NCBI GenBank assembly: GCA_903867225.1
Contig: CAIPQN010000032.1
Span: 1-64,000 of the forward strand
Source of the DNA: an uncultured Pseudomonadota bacterium
GTDB lineage: Bacteria; Pseudomonadota; Gammaproteobacteria; Methylococcales; Methylomonadaceae
Direction of reading: 5' to 3'
DNA: 64,000 nt
In this document: piece after piece, positions 54,810 through 63,233 of the stretch
Layout: each line of letters begins with the position of its first letter
Numbering within the stretch: the stretch's first letter is position 1
Program-made: the position numbers and the translations under genes
The notes under the pieces: model-generated
The model's database searches: none
The model's input: only the letters and a program-made list of their open reading frames with translations
What the model was told of the DNA's origin: nothing

Positions 54810-57002
54810 ATGAAACTTAATTTACCAGTCACAAACATCGAAATTGTTATGACGAAAGGCAGTATTCTCGTTACTCATACCGATTTAACAGGAAAAATTA
54901 TTATTGCAAATGATGATTTTTTAAAAATAAGTGGGTACACCCGTGACGAAATTCTTGGTAAACAGCACAACGTTATTCGTCATCCCGATACGCCACCAGA
55001 ACTTTTTGAAGATATGTGGAAATCGATTAAATCGATGCGTCCGTGGTCAGGTGTGATTAAAAATCGTGCGAAAAATGGTGATTATTATTGGGTTCATGCC
55101 AATGTTATTCCGCAATTTGAACAAGGAAAATTAATCGGCTATATGTCGGTGCGATACGCCCCTAAAAAAGCAGAATTAGCGGAAGGAATCACTTTATATG
55201 AACAATTAAAAAATAAAACAACGACGATTAACCCAACAGGTACAAAAGCATTAGTTAAAGCCATTAAAGATATTTCAATATGGAAAAAAACAATCGCTTC
55301 ATTAACGATATTTTCAATTCCTGTTGCAATGACAAGTTATGAATTATTTTTAGCACACAGTTATTTTGAGTTAGCAGGACTTTTATCTCTTGTCGGCGCA
55401 GGTGCGGCAATGAATATCGGAACTATTCGAGACTTAAATAACGCTCTCGACAAAAGTGTTGGAACTTTTTATCGACTCGCCGCAAAAGGTTTCGGTAATC
55501 AATTTGATTTAAAAAAAGAAGGCGTTATTGGCGATTTTTATCGCGGCTTATTTTCGATGGACGTGAGTTTAAGTTTAGATATTGCCCAAGCAAAACAAGT
55601 TATGGCGGAAGCCTTACGAATCAATAGAGCTTTAGACACGGTACATTCAGCTGTATTAGTGGCGAATAATAATTTTGAAATTATTTACGCCAATGAAAGT
55701 GCGATGACGTTATTTAAAGCGGCTGAAAAAGATATTAAACAACAATTACCCAATTTTGATACCAGTAAACTTCTAGGTTCAAATATCGATATTTTTCACG
55801 TTGATCCTGCGAAACAACGAAAAATGCTACGCGATTTAACCGATTTTTCTTCGTCCGAAATGATTATCGGCGGACATCACATGAATGTCGTAGCGAGTAC
55901 CGTTTTGGATAAAAATGGTGAACGAATTGGTTATGTAGCGGAATGGATAGACAGAACCGCAGAAATACTAGCGATTCAAGAAATCACTAATATCGTGCAA
56001 GCAGCTTCAGAAGGTGATTTTGAACAACGTGTGAATGAAAGCAATCGTAGCGGTTTTATTTTAGAGTTAGTTAGAAATATCAATCAATTAATTGAAACCA
56101 GTTCTGTCGGTTTGAACGAAATCGGACGGGTTTTAGATGCGCTATCGCAAGGTAATTTGAACAAAACGATTACGAATAATTATTCGGGAATGTTTGGGCA
56201 ATTAAAAGATGATGCGAATGCGACTGTTGAAAAATTACGCGAAGTGATTTATCAAATTCAAGACGCGACTGGCACGATTAACATGAGTGCGAAAGAAATT
56301 GCCGCTGGAAATAATGATTTGTCGAATCGTACAGAACAACAAGCGTCTAGCTTGGAAGAAACCGCTGCAAGTATGCAAGAATTAACGTCAACGGTTAAAC
56401 ATAATAGTGAAAATGCTCAACACGCGAATGAATTGGCAGAAGGCGCATCAAATATCGCAAGTAAAGGTGTTGCAGTAGTTGGGCAAGTCGTGAGTACGAT
56501 GGAAGCCATTAACGATTCATCACGAAAAATCGTTGATATTATTTCGGTCATTGACGGCATTGCTTTCCAAACAAACATTTTGGCATTGAACGCAGCGGTT
56601 GAAGCGGCACGCGCAGGTGATCAAGGACGTGGTTTTGCGGTGGTGGCAACCGAAGTCCGAAGTCTTGCACAACGCGCAGCAGCAGCGGCTGGCGAAATTA
56701 AAAGTTTAATTGGCGATTCTGTTGAGAAAGTCGAGGACGGTTCTCGATTGGTAGCAAATGCAGGACGAACAATGGAAGAAATCGTGAACGCTATTCGTGG
56801 TGTAACGAAAATCATGTCTGAAATTAGTTCGGCTTCTAATGAACAAACAATGGGAATTGAGCAAGTCAATCAAGCGATTGGGCAAATGGACGATGTAACA
56901 CAACAAAACGCCGCATTAGTTGAAGAAGCGGCAGCAGCGGCAGAAACATTGGAAGATCAAGCGCGTAGTTTGGCAAATACAGTGAAGTATTTTGATTTGT
57001 AA
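54810..57002 (+). CDS. Methyl-accepting chemotaxis protein with PAS domains (Aer-like)
   Basis: 730 residues. An N-terminal PAS domain (residues 12-130: [28 protein letters not shown], then [21 protein letters not shown]) resembles the Aer redox sensor. A hydrophobic hairpin lies near 155-205 ([31 protein letters not shown]). A second PAS-like domain covers about 270-390, then a HAMP-like helical stretch and the MCP signalling hairpin ([22 protein letters not shown], near residue 590). No periplasmic sensing domain is visible, so it probably senses an internal cue such as redox or energy state. Preceded by a sigma-28-like promoter. Confidence 0.94.
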   Translation: MKLNLPVTNIEIVMTKGSILVTHTDLTGKIIIANDDFLKISGYTRDEILGKQHNVIRHPDTPPELFEDMWKSIKSMRPWSGVIKNRAKNGDYYWVHANVIPQFEQGKLIGYMSVRYAPKKAELAEGITLYEQLKNKTTTINPTGTKALVKAIKDISIWKKTIASLTIFSIPVAMTSYELFLAHSYFELAGLLSLVGAGAAMNIGTIRDLNNALDKSVGTFYRLAAKGFGNQFDLKKEGVIGDFYRGLFSMDVSLSLDIAQAKQVMAEALRINRALDTVHSAVLVANNNFEIIYANESAMTLFKAAEKDIKQQLPNFDTSKLLGSNIDIFHVDPAKQRKMLRDLTDFSSSEMIIGGHHMNVVASTVLDKNGERIGYVAEWIDRTAEILAIQEITNIVQAASEGDFEQRVNESNRSGFILELVRNINQLIETSSVGLNEIGRVLDALSQGNLNKTITNNYSGMFGQLKDDANATVEKLREVIYQIQDATGTINMSAKEIAAGNNDLSNRTEQQASSLEETAASMQELTSTVKHNSENAQHANELAEGASNIASKGVAVVGQVVSTMEAINDSSRKIVDIISVIDGIAFQTNILALNAAVEAARAGDQGRGFAVVATEVRSLAQRAAAAAGEIKSLIGDSVEKVEDGSRLVANAGRTMEEIVNAIRGVTKIMSEISSASNEQTMGIEQVNQAIGQMDDVTQQNAALVEEAAAAAETLEDQARSLANTVKYFDL

Positions 57003-57014
57003 TTTACAAAATCT

Positions 57015-57040
57015 CCACCCAAAATTAATCATTTGGGTGG
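57015..57040. terminator. Possible terminator hairpin between convergent genes
   Basis: CCACCCAAA and TTTGGGTGG form a stem with an 8-base loop between the chemoreceptor and ycf46-like genes. The following tracts are weak, so termination efficiency is uncertain. Confidence 0.4.
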
Positions 57041-57066
57041 GAATGCTAAAATTAAAAAAATGAAAA

Positions 57067-58569
57067 TTACGAAGCCGCTTTAATTTTTAAATCCTTAAAT
57101 TTATCTTCATATTCTTTGATTTTGTGTTTCATCACTTCTTTCAACGGATGTGTATTTTGAACCACATCAAGCAATTTTTCTGTTGTCAGCGCAGAACGAT
57201 TTTGCACAAACGCCGTTTCAATCGCTTCTTTCACAACCGCTTCAATGTCTGCCCCTGAAAAACCGTCTGTTTTTTCAGCTAATTTTTTAACGTCGATATT
57301 TGCGTTTTGATTACGTTTTTGTAAATGAATGTTAAAAATGTTTTCGCGTTCGGATTTGTTAGGAAAATCGACGTAAAAAATTTCGTCAAAACGTCCTTTG
57401 CGTAATAATTCGGGCGGCAAAGCAGAAATATCATTAGCGGTTGCAAGGACAAACACCGCATCTTTTTTGTCTTGCATCCATGTTAAAAAATATCCAAACA
57501 AGCGTGTCACGACTTCTGAACCCGCGCCACCACTGCCAATACCGACAAAGGCTTTTTCTAATTCATCAACCCACAAAACACACGGGCTAACGGCTTCGGC
57601 AAGTTTCAACGCGCGGCGCATATTCGATTCACTTTCGCCGACATATTTTCCCATCAACGAACCGACATCTAAACGCAATAACGGTAATTTGAATAAAGAA
57701 GCCGTGGCTTTTGCGGTGAGTGATTTTCCGCAACCAGGCATTCCGACAATCATCACGCCTTTTGGTGCTTCCACGCCAAACGCTTTTGCCTCGTTTAAGT
57801 TGTGTAGCACGTCGGCTTTTTGTTTAAGCCACATTTTCAAATTTGATAAACCGCCTACATTGTCGAATTGTTCAACGGCTGAAACCATATCCAAAATGCC
57901 TGATTTTTTAATGATTTGTTCTTTTTCGCGTAAAACCAATTCAACGTCTTCACTGCCAACGTGTCCATCTTGTTGATAACCGCGATGCAATAATTGCGTG
58001 ATTTCATGTTCGCTCAAACCACGAAATGCCAACGTTAAATCGTTCAAATCTTTCGTATTGATATTTTCTTCACCAAGTCGATTCACAAACGATTTAATTA
58101 TTCCGTTAATCGCGGATTCGTCTGGCAACGGCAAATCAAATAACGTGATAAATTTTTCAAGTTCAGGCGGAATGCACGCTTGCGATGAAACAAAAATCAC
58201 CGTTGCATTCGATTCGGCATCATGCAGAATCTTTTGCGCGAGTGCTTTTAAACGCGCCACAACGAGTGAATTTTCTTTGATGACTAAATGTGCATCTTTG
58301 ATGATTAAAAAATGATTGGTTAAATCTTCGTGAACGAGCCAATTTTCAAGCGTTTCGGACAACTCGCATTTTTTTAATTGTCTTTTATTTTTAAAATCCA
58401 CTTCGCCACGCGCAAAATCCCACTCAATAACTTTTCGATTATCTTCATTGGCGAGTTTGCGAATTAACTCGTCGGCGTATTGTTCTTCAAACGTCACGAA
58501 ATACAACATCGGATAATGTGATTCAACGTGAATGCGAATGTTGCTGTAAAGGTTTTCTGTGTTGGTCAT
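57067..58569 (-). CDS. Ycf46-like AAA+ ATPase
   Basis: 500 residues. The N-terminal half resembles a P-loop-like region without the catalytic motifs; the C-terminal half is an AAA domain with Walker A GMPGCGKSLTAKA near 280, LGxYVGESE (here LMGKYVGESESNMRRAL), Walker B CVLWVDELEKAF near 338, sensor-1 ATAND and arginine-finger block LLRKGRFDEIFYVDFP. Members are common in cyanobacteria and some filamentous proteobacteria; cyanobacterial studies link Ycf46 to regulation of carbon uptake or photosynthesis, so no role is sure here. The first codons are copied upstream of vapB as a short relic (59322-59368). Confidence 0.88.
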   Translation of the reverse strand: MTNTENLYSNIRIHVESHYPMLYFVTFEEQYADELIRKLANEDNRKVIEWDFARGEVDFKNKRQLKKCELSETLENWLVHEDLTNHFLIIKDAHLVIKENSLVVARLKALAQKILHDAESNATVIFVSSQACIPPELEKFITLFDLPLPDESAINGIIKSFVNRLGEENINTKDLNDLTLAFRGLSEHEITQLLHRGYQQDGHVGSEDVELVLREKEQIIKKSGILDMVSAVEQFDNVGGLSNLKMWLKQKADVLHNLNEAKAFGVEAPKGVMIVGMPGCGKSLTAKATASLFKLPLLRLDVGSLMGKYVGESESNMRRALKLAEAVSPCVLWVDELEKAFVGIGSGGAGSEVVTRLFGYFLTWMQDKKDAVFVLATANDISALPPELLRKGRFDEIFYVDFPNKSERENIFNIHLQKRNQNANIDVKKLAEKTDGFSGADIEAVVKEAIETAFVQNRSALTTEKLLDVVQNTHPLKEVMKHKIKEYEDKFKDLKIKAAS

Positions 58570-58582
58570 TTTGTTTTTCTCG
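58535..58582. repeat. Repeat covering the 5' end of the ycf46-like gene
   Basis: 48 bases covering the first codons of the gene (MTNTENLYSNIR) and part of its leader. An imperfect copy lies at 59322-59368, so the VapBC pair sits between the two. Confidence 0.85.
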
Positions 58583-58593
58583 ATTGGTAAAAT

Positions 58594-59016
58594 TTAAACA
58601 GGTATTTGCGACCATAAATTTAAAATTGTCAGATTCGGATAATCAAAATCACTGACGTTCCGAGTAACTAAACACAAATTATGACGTATCGCTGTTGCCG
58701 CTAATAAGCTGTCAATAGCGGGTAGTGGACGATTGGATTGTGCTTGTAATTTGCCCCAACAATCAGCAACTTCAAGGTCTACCGTTAATAAGTGCGAACC
58801 AAACCATAACGGAATATCCTTTTCTAACCAAGTTATCAGCGAACTTTTACGTTGCCCATTAGGCATTTTTTCGATGCCTTTGCGAATTTCACCCAACGTT
58901 AAAACGCTTAAATAAAGCAAATCCGCATCTTTTTTTGAAAACCAATCAACCACGTTTTCGTTCGGCTTAGGGCGTTTTAATTCTGAAATAACGTTTGTAT
59001 CCAACAAATAACTCAC
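58594..59016 (-). CDS. vapC: VapC-type PIN-domain toxin
   Basis: 140 residues. PIN-domain RNase: the acidic residues are in YLLDTNVISELKRP (first Asp), LTLGEIRKGIE (Glu) and PAIDSLLAATAIRHNLCLVTRNVSDF (Asp pair). VapC cleaves tRNA or rRNA in known cases. It overlaps the antitoxin gene by 4 bases and ends 25 bases before the ycf46-like start. Confidence 0.93.
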   Translation of the reverse strand: MSYLLDTNVISELKRPKPNENVVDWFSKKDADLLYLSVLTLGEIRKGIEKMPNGQRKSSLITWLEKDIPLWFGSHLLTVDLEVADCWGKLQAQSNRPLPAIDSLLAATAIRHNLCLVTRNVSDFDYPNLTILNLWSQIPV

Positions 59017-59309
59017 AGTTCAACCTCACGACAAAGCGAATTATCGCGTTCAAAATCAACGTCAGTATTCATCAGTGGCGAATTTCTAATGAAATCTACG
59101 AAATTTGGATATTGTCTTTTTTCAGTAAAACAGGGCAAATCAACATTCGGATTTATCCAAGGATCATCGCTTACAAAAGAAGCCGTTTGTTTTTTTGAAA
59201 AACCAACAAGTGATTTAGCTTCGTTGATTAAACGCAGCTCAACTTCTTTGATAATTTGTGTTAAACGCTCTTGCGGTAACGTATCGGGAACGTTAATAGT
59301 TAGTTGCAT
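59013..59309 (-). CDS. VapC-partner antitoxin
   Basis: 98 residues. No strong family match by eye. The N-terminus (MQLTINVPDTLPQERLTQIIKEVE) resembles the strand and helix of ribbon-helix-helix-like antitoxin DNA-binding domains; the C-terminal half (FVSDDPWINPNVDLPCF) would bind the toxin. Position and overlap with vapC support the role. A 13-codon open frame MTSTENLYSNIRE ends 5 bases before its ATG. Confidence 0.7.
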   Translation of the reverse strand: MQLTINVPDTLPQERLTQIIKEVELRLINEAKSLVGFSKKQTASFVSDDPWINPNVDLPCFTEKRQYPNFVDFIRNSPLMNTDVDFERDNSLCREVEL

Positions 59310-59321
59310 GATGATTACTCT

Positions 59322-59368
59322 CGAATGTTGCTGTAAAGGTTTTCGGTGCTGGTCATTTTGTTTTCTCG
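59322..59368. repeat. Relic copy of the ycf46-like 5' end
   Basis: 47 bases align to 58535-58582 with two mismatches and one gap. On the minus strand they read MTSTENLYSNIRE and then stop, where the real gene reads MTNTENLYSNIR. The relic forms a short leader reading frame before vapB. Confidence 0.85.
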
Positions 59369-59396
59369 GAAAATGTTTGAATCGTAGAGGAGATAT

Positions 59397-60149
59397 TTAA
59401 AAACTTTCACGCAATGCGTTTTCAATCGTTTGTAGCATGAATTCAATAAAAAGGGTGCTATCTGAATGCTTATCGCATTGTCCTAATACAAAATAGTATT
59501 CGTCTTGCCTTTCGCTAATTAACGTTTCAACAGGTAAATATGCCATCAACGCTCGCCATTGACTTAAAATCAACGTCTGCCACAACCGCCCAATTCTGCC
59601 ATTTCCATCACTAAACGGATGAATAAACTCAAACTCATAATGAAAGGCACAACTTGTAATTAACGGATGATTTTCAGTTTCAGCAAGCCATTCCAATAAA
59701 TCTGACATCAATCTCGGAATTTGTGACGCTGGCGGTGCCATGTGAACTAATTCATCATTTCTAAAAACACCAACGCCGCTACTGCGCCATTTCCCTGCGT
59801 CATCAATCAAACCAAACATCATCGTTTGATGCGCCGAAAGTAAATCTGCCACGTTTTCAGCGTGCCAATCGGGCAATTTTTCATACGTTGTAAAAGCATT
59901 TCGCACTTCTTGAATTTCACGCGGCAAACCTAAAACCCGTTTGCCGTCTAAAATCGCGGTGACTTGATTCACAGTTAAACTGTTTTGTTCAATTGCCAGC
60001 GAGGCTTGAATGGTACGGATTCGATTTTCACGCCGAAGTTGTGGCGAAAGATGACCGTTTTTTGCAGAATGATTGCCCACCAATTCGCTAATCGCTGCAA
60101 CGGCATTGAGAATTTTGGGCGTAATTTGAAATGGGGGTTGGTATTTCAT
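59397..60149 (-). CDS. Fic-family protein (AMP transferase type)
   Basis: 250 residues. The Fic core motif HPFSDGNGRIGRLW (near residue 175) matches HPFxDGNGRxxR with the catalytic His. The N-terminal LAIEQNSLT (near residue 55) is at the place of the inhibitory motif (S/T)xxxE(G/N), with Gln where Gly or Asn is usual. Fic enzymes usually add AMP to target proteins and are kept quiet by that motif. It carries the usual N-terminal helices of the class II group. An 8-codon frame MSAEAIHK (60146-60172) with a good ribosome-binding site overlaps its start (ATGA). Confidence 0.92.
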   Translation of the reverse strand: MKYQPPFQITPKILNAVAAISELVGNHSAKNGHLSPQLRRENRIRTIQASLAIEQNSLTVNQVTAILDGKRVLGLPREIQEVRNAFTTYEKLPDWHAENVADLLSAHQTMMFGLIDDAGKWRSSGVGVFRNDELVHMAPPASQIPRLMSDLLEWLAETENHPLITSCAFHYEFEFIHPFSDGNGRIGRLWQTLILSQWRALMAYLPVETLISERQDEYYFVLGQCDKHSDSTLFIEFMLQTIENALRESF

Positions 60150-60172
60150 TTGTGAATTGCTTCGGCTGACAT
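60146..60172 (-). other. 8-codon leader reading frame before the fic gene
   Basis: ATG at 60172 with AAGGA upstream opens MSAEAIHK and its TGA overlaps the fic ATG. It could couple translation of fic to a short leader or be a remnant start of a replaced gene, like the MTSTENLYSNIRE frame before vapB. Confidence 0.4.
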
Positions 60173-60219
60173 AGTTTTTCCTTTTTCAATTAAAAACAAA
60201 CAAAAACGCAAATTCACTG

Positions 60220-61014
60220 TCACCCACGCACCAACCGAACAAAACCGTTATTCCTCTTACTGCTGAGGCTTGAACTGCCGCCGTCCGTTGCGACAACCCA
60301 CGCATAGCCAATATTGAGAGTATCAGGCGGGGAAGACCAAAACAAATATTCAGGTGTATTTGGAAATGCTGTTGGATTAATAGTTGGTGTATATTTTTCA
60401 TTTATTAACGATTTCAATTCTTGAATCGTTGGAAGTCGCCAATCGTTATAACCTGCAAAATTGGATTTGCTGGCGTGCTGAATAGCATCATCCCAATTGA
60501 GTTGTTGAGATTCATGTTGCTGTTTCCACATCAACCCCGTTTTTGTATCTGTAACCGTTCCATCATCATGAATAATAAAATTTTCGACGATATTTTCTTT
60601 AGGTTTTGGAGGATTTTTTAATGCTTCGATTTCAGCGTTTAATTGTTCAATTTGGGCTTTTAATTGTTCAACTTCTTCATCATTTGAATTTTGCTCAATC
60701 GTTGCAGGTTGATAATCCTGCATCGCTTCGCGTGCATCTTCTTCGCTGACTTCGCTCACGAAAATTTCACACAAATTTTTGAACAGTTTTACATCGAGTT
60801 CGTTTTTATCTTCGAGATGTTGAGCGCGTAAGGCTTCCATTTTTTCAGCCAATTCATCAAGTTTGCGAACGCGCAACCATTTCGCTAATTTGCCTGTGTG
60901 AAAATGCGTGAATAATTCGGGCGATAAATTTTCTTCGAGGTCGTCAATCGTGCGGAGTGTGATTTCGCCGTTTTTAAGTTTTAAATCGAATTTGATGGTT
61001 TTCATGGTTTTCAT
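60220..61014 (-). CDS. DUF1566 (Lcl-like) domain protein
   Basis: 264 residues; the ATG at 61014 has AGAGGA 6 bases upstream. Residues 1-95 are helical and charged, an acidic coiled coil (EVEQLKAQIEQLNAEIEALKN) follows, and the C-terminal DUF1566 domain starts at about 145 (TVTDTKTGLMWKQQ, YNDWRLPTIQELKSLI, FWSSPPD, FVRLVRG). DUF1566 resembles C-type-lectin-like sequences in some exported proteins. No signal peptide is visible, so it is probably cytosolic. The function is unknown. Confidence 0.85.
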   Translation of the reverse strand: MKTMKTIKFDLKLKNGEITLRTIDDLEENLSPELFTHFHTGKLAKWLRVRKLDELAEKMEALRAQHLEDKNELDVKLFKNLCEIFVSEVSEEDAREAMQDYQPATIEQNSNDEEVEQLKAQIEQLNAEIEALKNPPKPKENIVENFIIHDDGTVTDTKTGLMWKQQHESQQLNWDDAIQHASKSNFAGYNDWRLPTIQELKSLINEKYTPTINPTAFPNTPEYLFWSSPPDTLNIGYAWVVATDGGSSSLSSKRNNGFVRLVRG

Positions 61015-61032
61015 AGTTTTTCCTCTTTGTGG

Positions 61033-61269
61033 TTATTGAAATTTTAATCTTAAACTGTCGGCGCAAAAATCGATGTCGAAGTCGCGCCAAATGATAGAGC
61101 GTCCATTACTGGCAATCTCAACTTGATTGAAAGCTGCCGAATTTTTTAACAATGTCATAATGCCTTTTTCGACATTAAAATTCGCCGTAATCACAACATT
61201 GTCGTTGTAGGTTATTTGAATACTGTGATTTTCAGGGTTTGGTTCAATGATTTTTATTTTGTGAAACAT
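61033..61269 (-). CDS. DUF2442-domain protein
   Basis: 78 residues from the ATG at 61269; an upstream start would overlap the DUF4160 gene by about 60 bases. KIKIIEPNPENHSIQITYND, then IWRDFDIDFCADSLRL, are DUF2442-like. These small proteins are nearly always encoded next to DUF4160 genes and the pair resembles a toxin-antitoxin unit, though activity is not established. It starts 5 bases after the DUF4160 stop. Confidence 0.8.
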   Translation of the reverse strand: MFHKIKIIEPNPENHSIQITYNDNVVITANFNVEKGIMTLLKNSAAFNQVEIASNGRSIIWRDFDIDFCADSLRLKFQ

Positions 61270-61273
61270 GACG

Positions 61274-61534
61274 TTAGTCCAATGGTTCGATTTCAAAAGG
61301 CGTTTGCATATTTTTACAAAAATCCCAATCACGCAATAATTCTTCTTGATGCAAGGCTGTCCACTCTAAAACCATTGATTTCACGCGCTTTGGTGCGTCG
61401 CCTCTAATAATTTTGATTGGTGTAATCGTAATTACAAGTTCAAATTCACCGTATTCGGCATGAAAATGTGGTGGAGCGTGGTCATCAAAAAACATCTTGA
61501 TAAAAATTCCGTAAAACGAACTAATCGTAGGCAT
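61274..61534 (-). CDS. DUF4160-domain protein
   Basis: 86 residues from the ATG at 61534; the frame is open for 17 codons upstream without a good start signal. MPTISSFYGIFIKMFFDDHAPPHFHAEYGEF is the DUF4160 hallmark, with the HxPPHxH histidine cluster, followed by KRVKSMVLEWTALHQEELLRDW. The histidine cluster might bind metal or form a nuclease site. Paired with DUF2442; such pairs are suspected toxin-antitoxin modules. Confidence 0.85.
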   Translation of the reverse strand: MPTISSFYGIFIKMFFDDHAPPHFHAEYGEFELVITITPIKIIRGDAPKRVKSMVLEWTALHQEELLRDWDFCKNMQTPFEIEPLD

Positions 61535-61605
61535 GGTTTTTCCCAAATTGAAAATTAAAAATAAATTCGTTCTCGTGTTTTTCACACGAGAACGAAACTA
61601 AAAAT

Positions 61606-63144
61606 TTAGAACCAGCTTTTAACCGTGTTCCATGCTGATTTCGCAACAGATTTTACACTTGAATAAGCTGATTTAACTACAGACACAGCTGTTTTAACAA
61701 TCGCTTTACTGCCTTGATAAACGGCTTCGCCAACCGAACTTCCCGCCAAGCCACCCACCACCGCGCCAACAAAAGCTCCCACACCACCAAACGCTAAACC
61801 ATACGCCGCGCCTTGCATCGCGCCATAAAGTCCACCGATTGCACTAGCGTTGGTACTGCCCATTGCATCGAGTGTTTCGGTTGCTGACATTTCCCCTTTT
61901 GCGAATTTATACAAACATTTTGCATTTTCGGTGGCGACGTAAGCGATATTGGCAATTTGACCTGCTGGCGTATCTTTTAAAACTGTCAACCAACCACTTT
62001 TGGCGGCAACAACCAAACCACCAGACACAGCGACTTGCACACCGACATTTGCTGCACTGCTGATGGAGGAATCGAAAAATTCTTTTAAATCTTCATTCGC
62101 AGATTGGTTTTCTTTGCCTGTTATCGAATTCCAAACACGTCGCCCCAAAATCCGCGCTCCTTGAAAACCTGCTGTCATGGCGGCGGCAACCACCGCTTGT
62201 TTGCCGATATTTTTCGCAATATCTATGCGGCTGGCATCATTCCAATCATATTGTTTGGCTTCGGCTTCACGTTGGGCTTTTTCTTGTAATTCTTTGGCGG
62301 CTTCTTTGGAAAGCGGCTTAGAACTCACACCGTCAATTTCAATAACTTCCGTGCTATTTGCATCCGCATGACCTTCGGGAACTAATTTGCGTTGTCCACG
62401 ATAATCACCTCGTTCAAATAATTCAGTGGTTTTATCCGCATCTGCGCCGTATTTTGCTTGATAACGCCGAACCAATTTGCCATCGCTGTCATAAATACCG
62501 ATGTCCATTGAATTTTTGCCGTAGGTTTCACCCGCCGCTGGTTCTAATACTTTTGCACGATAAGGACTGCCTTTACTCGCGGCATCAACGTTAAATGTAT
62601 TCGCGTGATGATGTTCGGCAATGAAACCATCCAAATTTCGCGCCTGACTAATCGCGCCATCGTTGCGCGTAATTACGTTCCAGTTGTTTTGATTAGCGGT
62701 GCCTAAAGCGTTGTCAATTCGCTGGGCATAATTGCCGACATTAACTACGCCAGCCTGATTCGCATTTTGTTCAATTTTCTTTGCAAGCCACGATTCGCGG
62801 CTTTTTCCTTTGTCTAAATGAGCAAATAAATCCGCTTTTGAATCGTTGGCTTCTTGAACGGTTTTGATGATTGTTGCTGTGGTTTCAAAACGTTCTTCGT
62901 CGTTTTGCCAAAGTGTTGGATGATTTGCAAATTCTTGATTTAACCAAACATCAAGCGGTAGGGAATTTTTGTGGCGGGTATAAGAATCAACGAATGTTGA
63001 AATGATATTGCCTGTTTTTTGAGCATTAACTTCTGTTTCAAAAAGCGTTTCGATTGTTTTTGTTGCCTCGCTTTCTTCATTTGCTTCGTTGATAACAAAG
63101 CCTGTTTCGTTATCAATAACAATGGGGAGATTTGTGTTTTCCAT
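61606..63144 (-). CDS. Candidate nuclease effector with glycine-rich hydrophobic tail
   Basis: 512 residues, not recognised. The middle region holds KNSMDIGIYDSDGKLVRRYQAK (residues about 215-237), i.e. Asp, a beta strand, then QxK, the spacing of PD-(D/E)XK endonucleases of the QxK subtype. It is followed by GDYRGQRKLVPEGH. The last 180 residues are hydrophobic, Ala/Gly-rich helices with repeated GxxxG (AMQGAAYGLAFGG, GAFVGAVVGGLAG) and a basic, Ser-rich end (SVVKSAYSSVKSVAKSAW), a form seen in proteins that insert into membranes. No signal peptide. It lies in an accessory block with VapBC, Fic, DUF4160/2442 and a WYL regulator. Confidence 0.6.
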   Translation of the reverse strand: MENTNLPIVIDNETGFVINEANEESEATKTIETLFETEVNAQKTGNIISTFVDSYTRHKNSLPLDVWLNQEFANHPTLWQNDEERFETTATIIKTVQEANDSKADLFAHLDKGKSRESWLAKKIEQNANQAGVVNVGNYAQRIDNALGTANQNNWNVITRNDGAISQARNLDGFIAEHHHANTFNVDAASKGSPYRAKVLEPAAGETYGKNSMDIGIYDSDGKLVRRYQAKYGADADKTTELFERGDYRGQRKLVPEGHADANSTEVIEIDGVSSKPLSKEAAKELQEKAQREAEAKQYDWNDASRIDIAKNIGKQAVVAAAMTAGFQGARILGRRVWNSITGKENQSANEDLKEFFDSSISSAANVGVQVAVSGGLVVAAKSGWLTVLKDTPAGQIANIAYVATENAKCLYKFAKGEMSATETLDAMGSTNASAIGGLYGAMQGAAYGLAFGGVGAFVGAVVGGLAGSSVGEAVYQGSKAIVKTAVSVVKSAYSSVKSVAKSAWNTVKSWF

Positions 63145-63233
63145 GATGATTACCTTTGTGAAATTTCAGATAACTAAACCATATCACATTGAGGCGACAA
63201 ATCATGTCGGAAAAATATATTTTTTTGAAAAAT

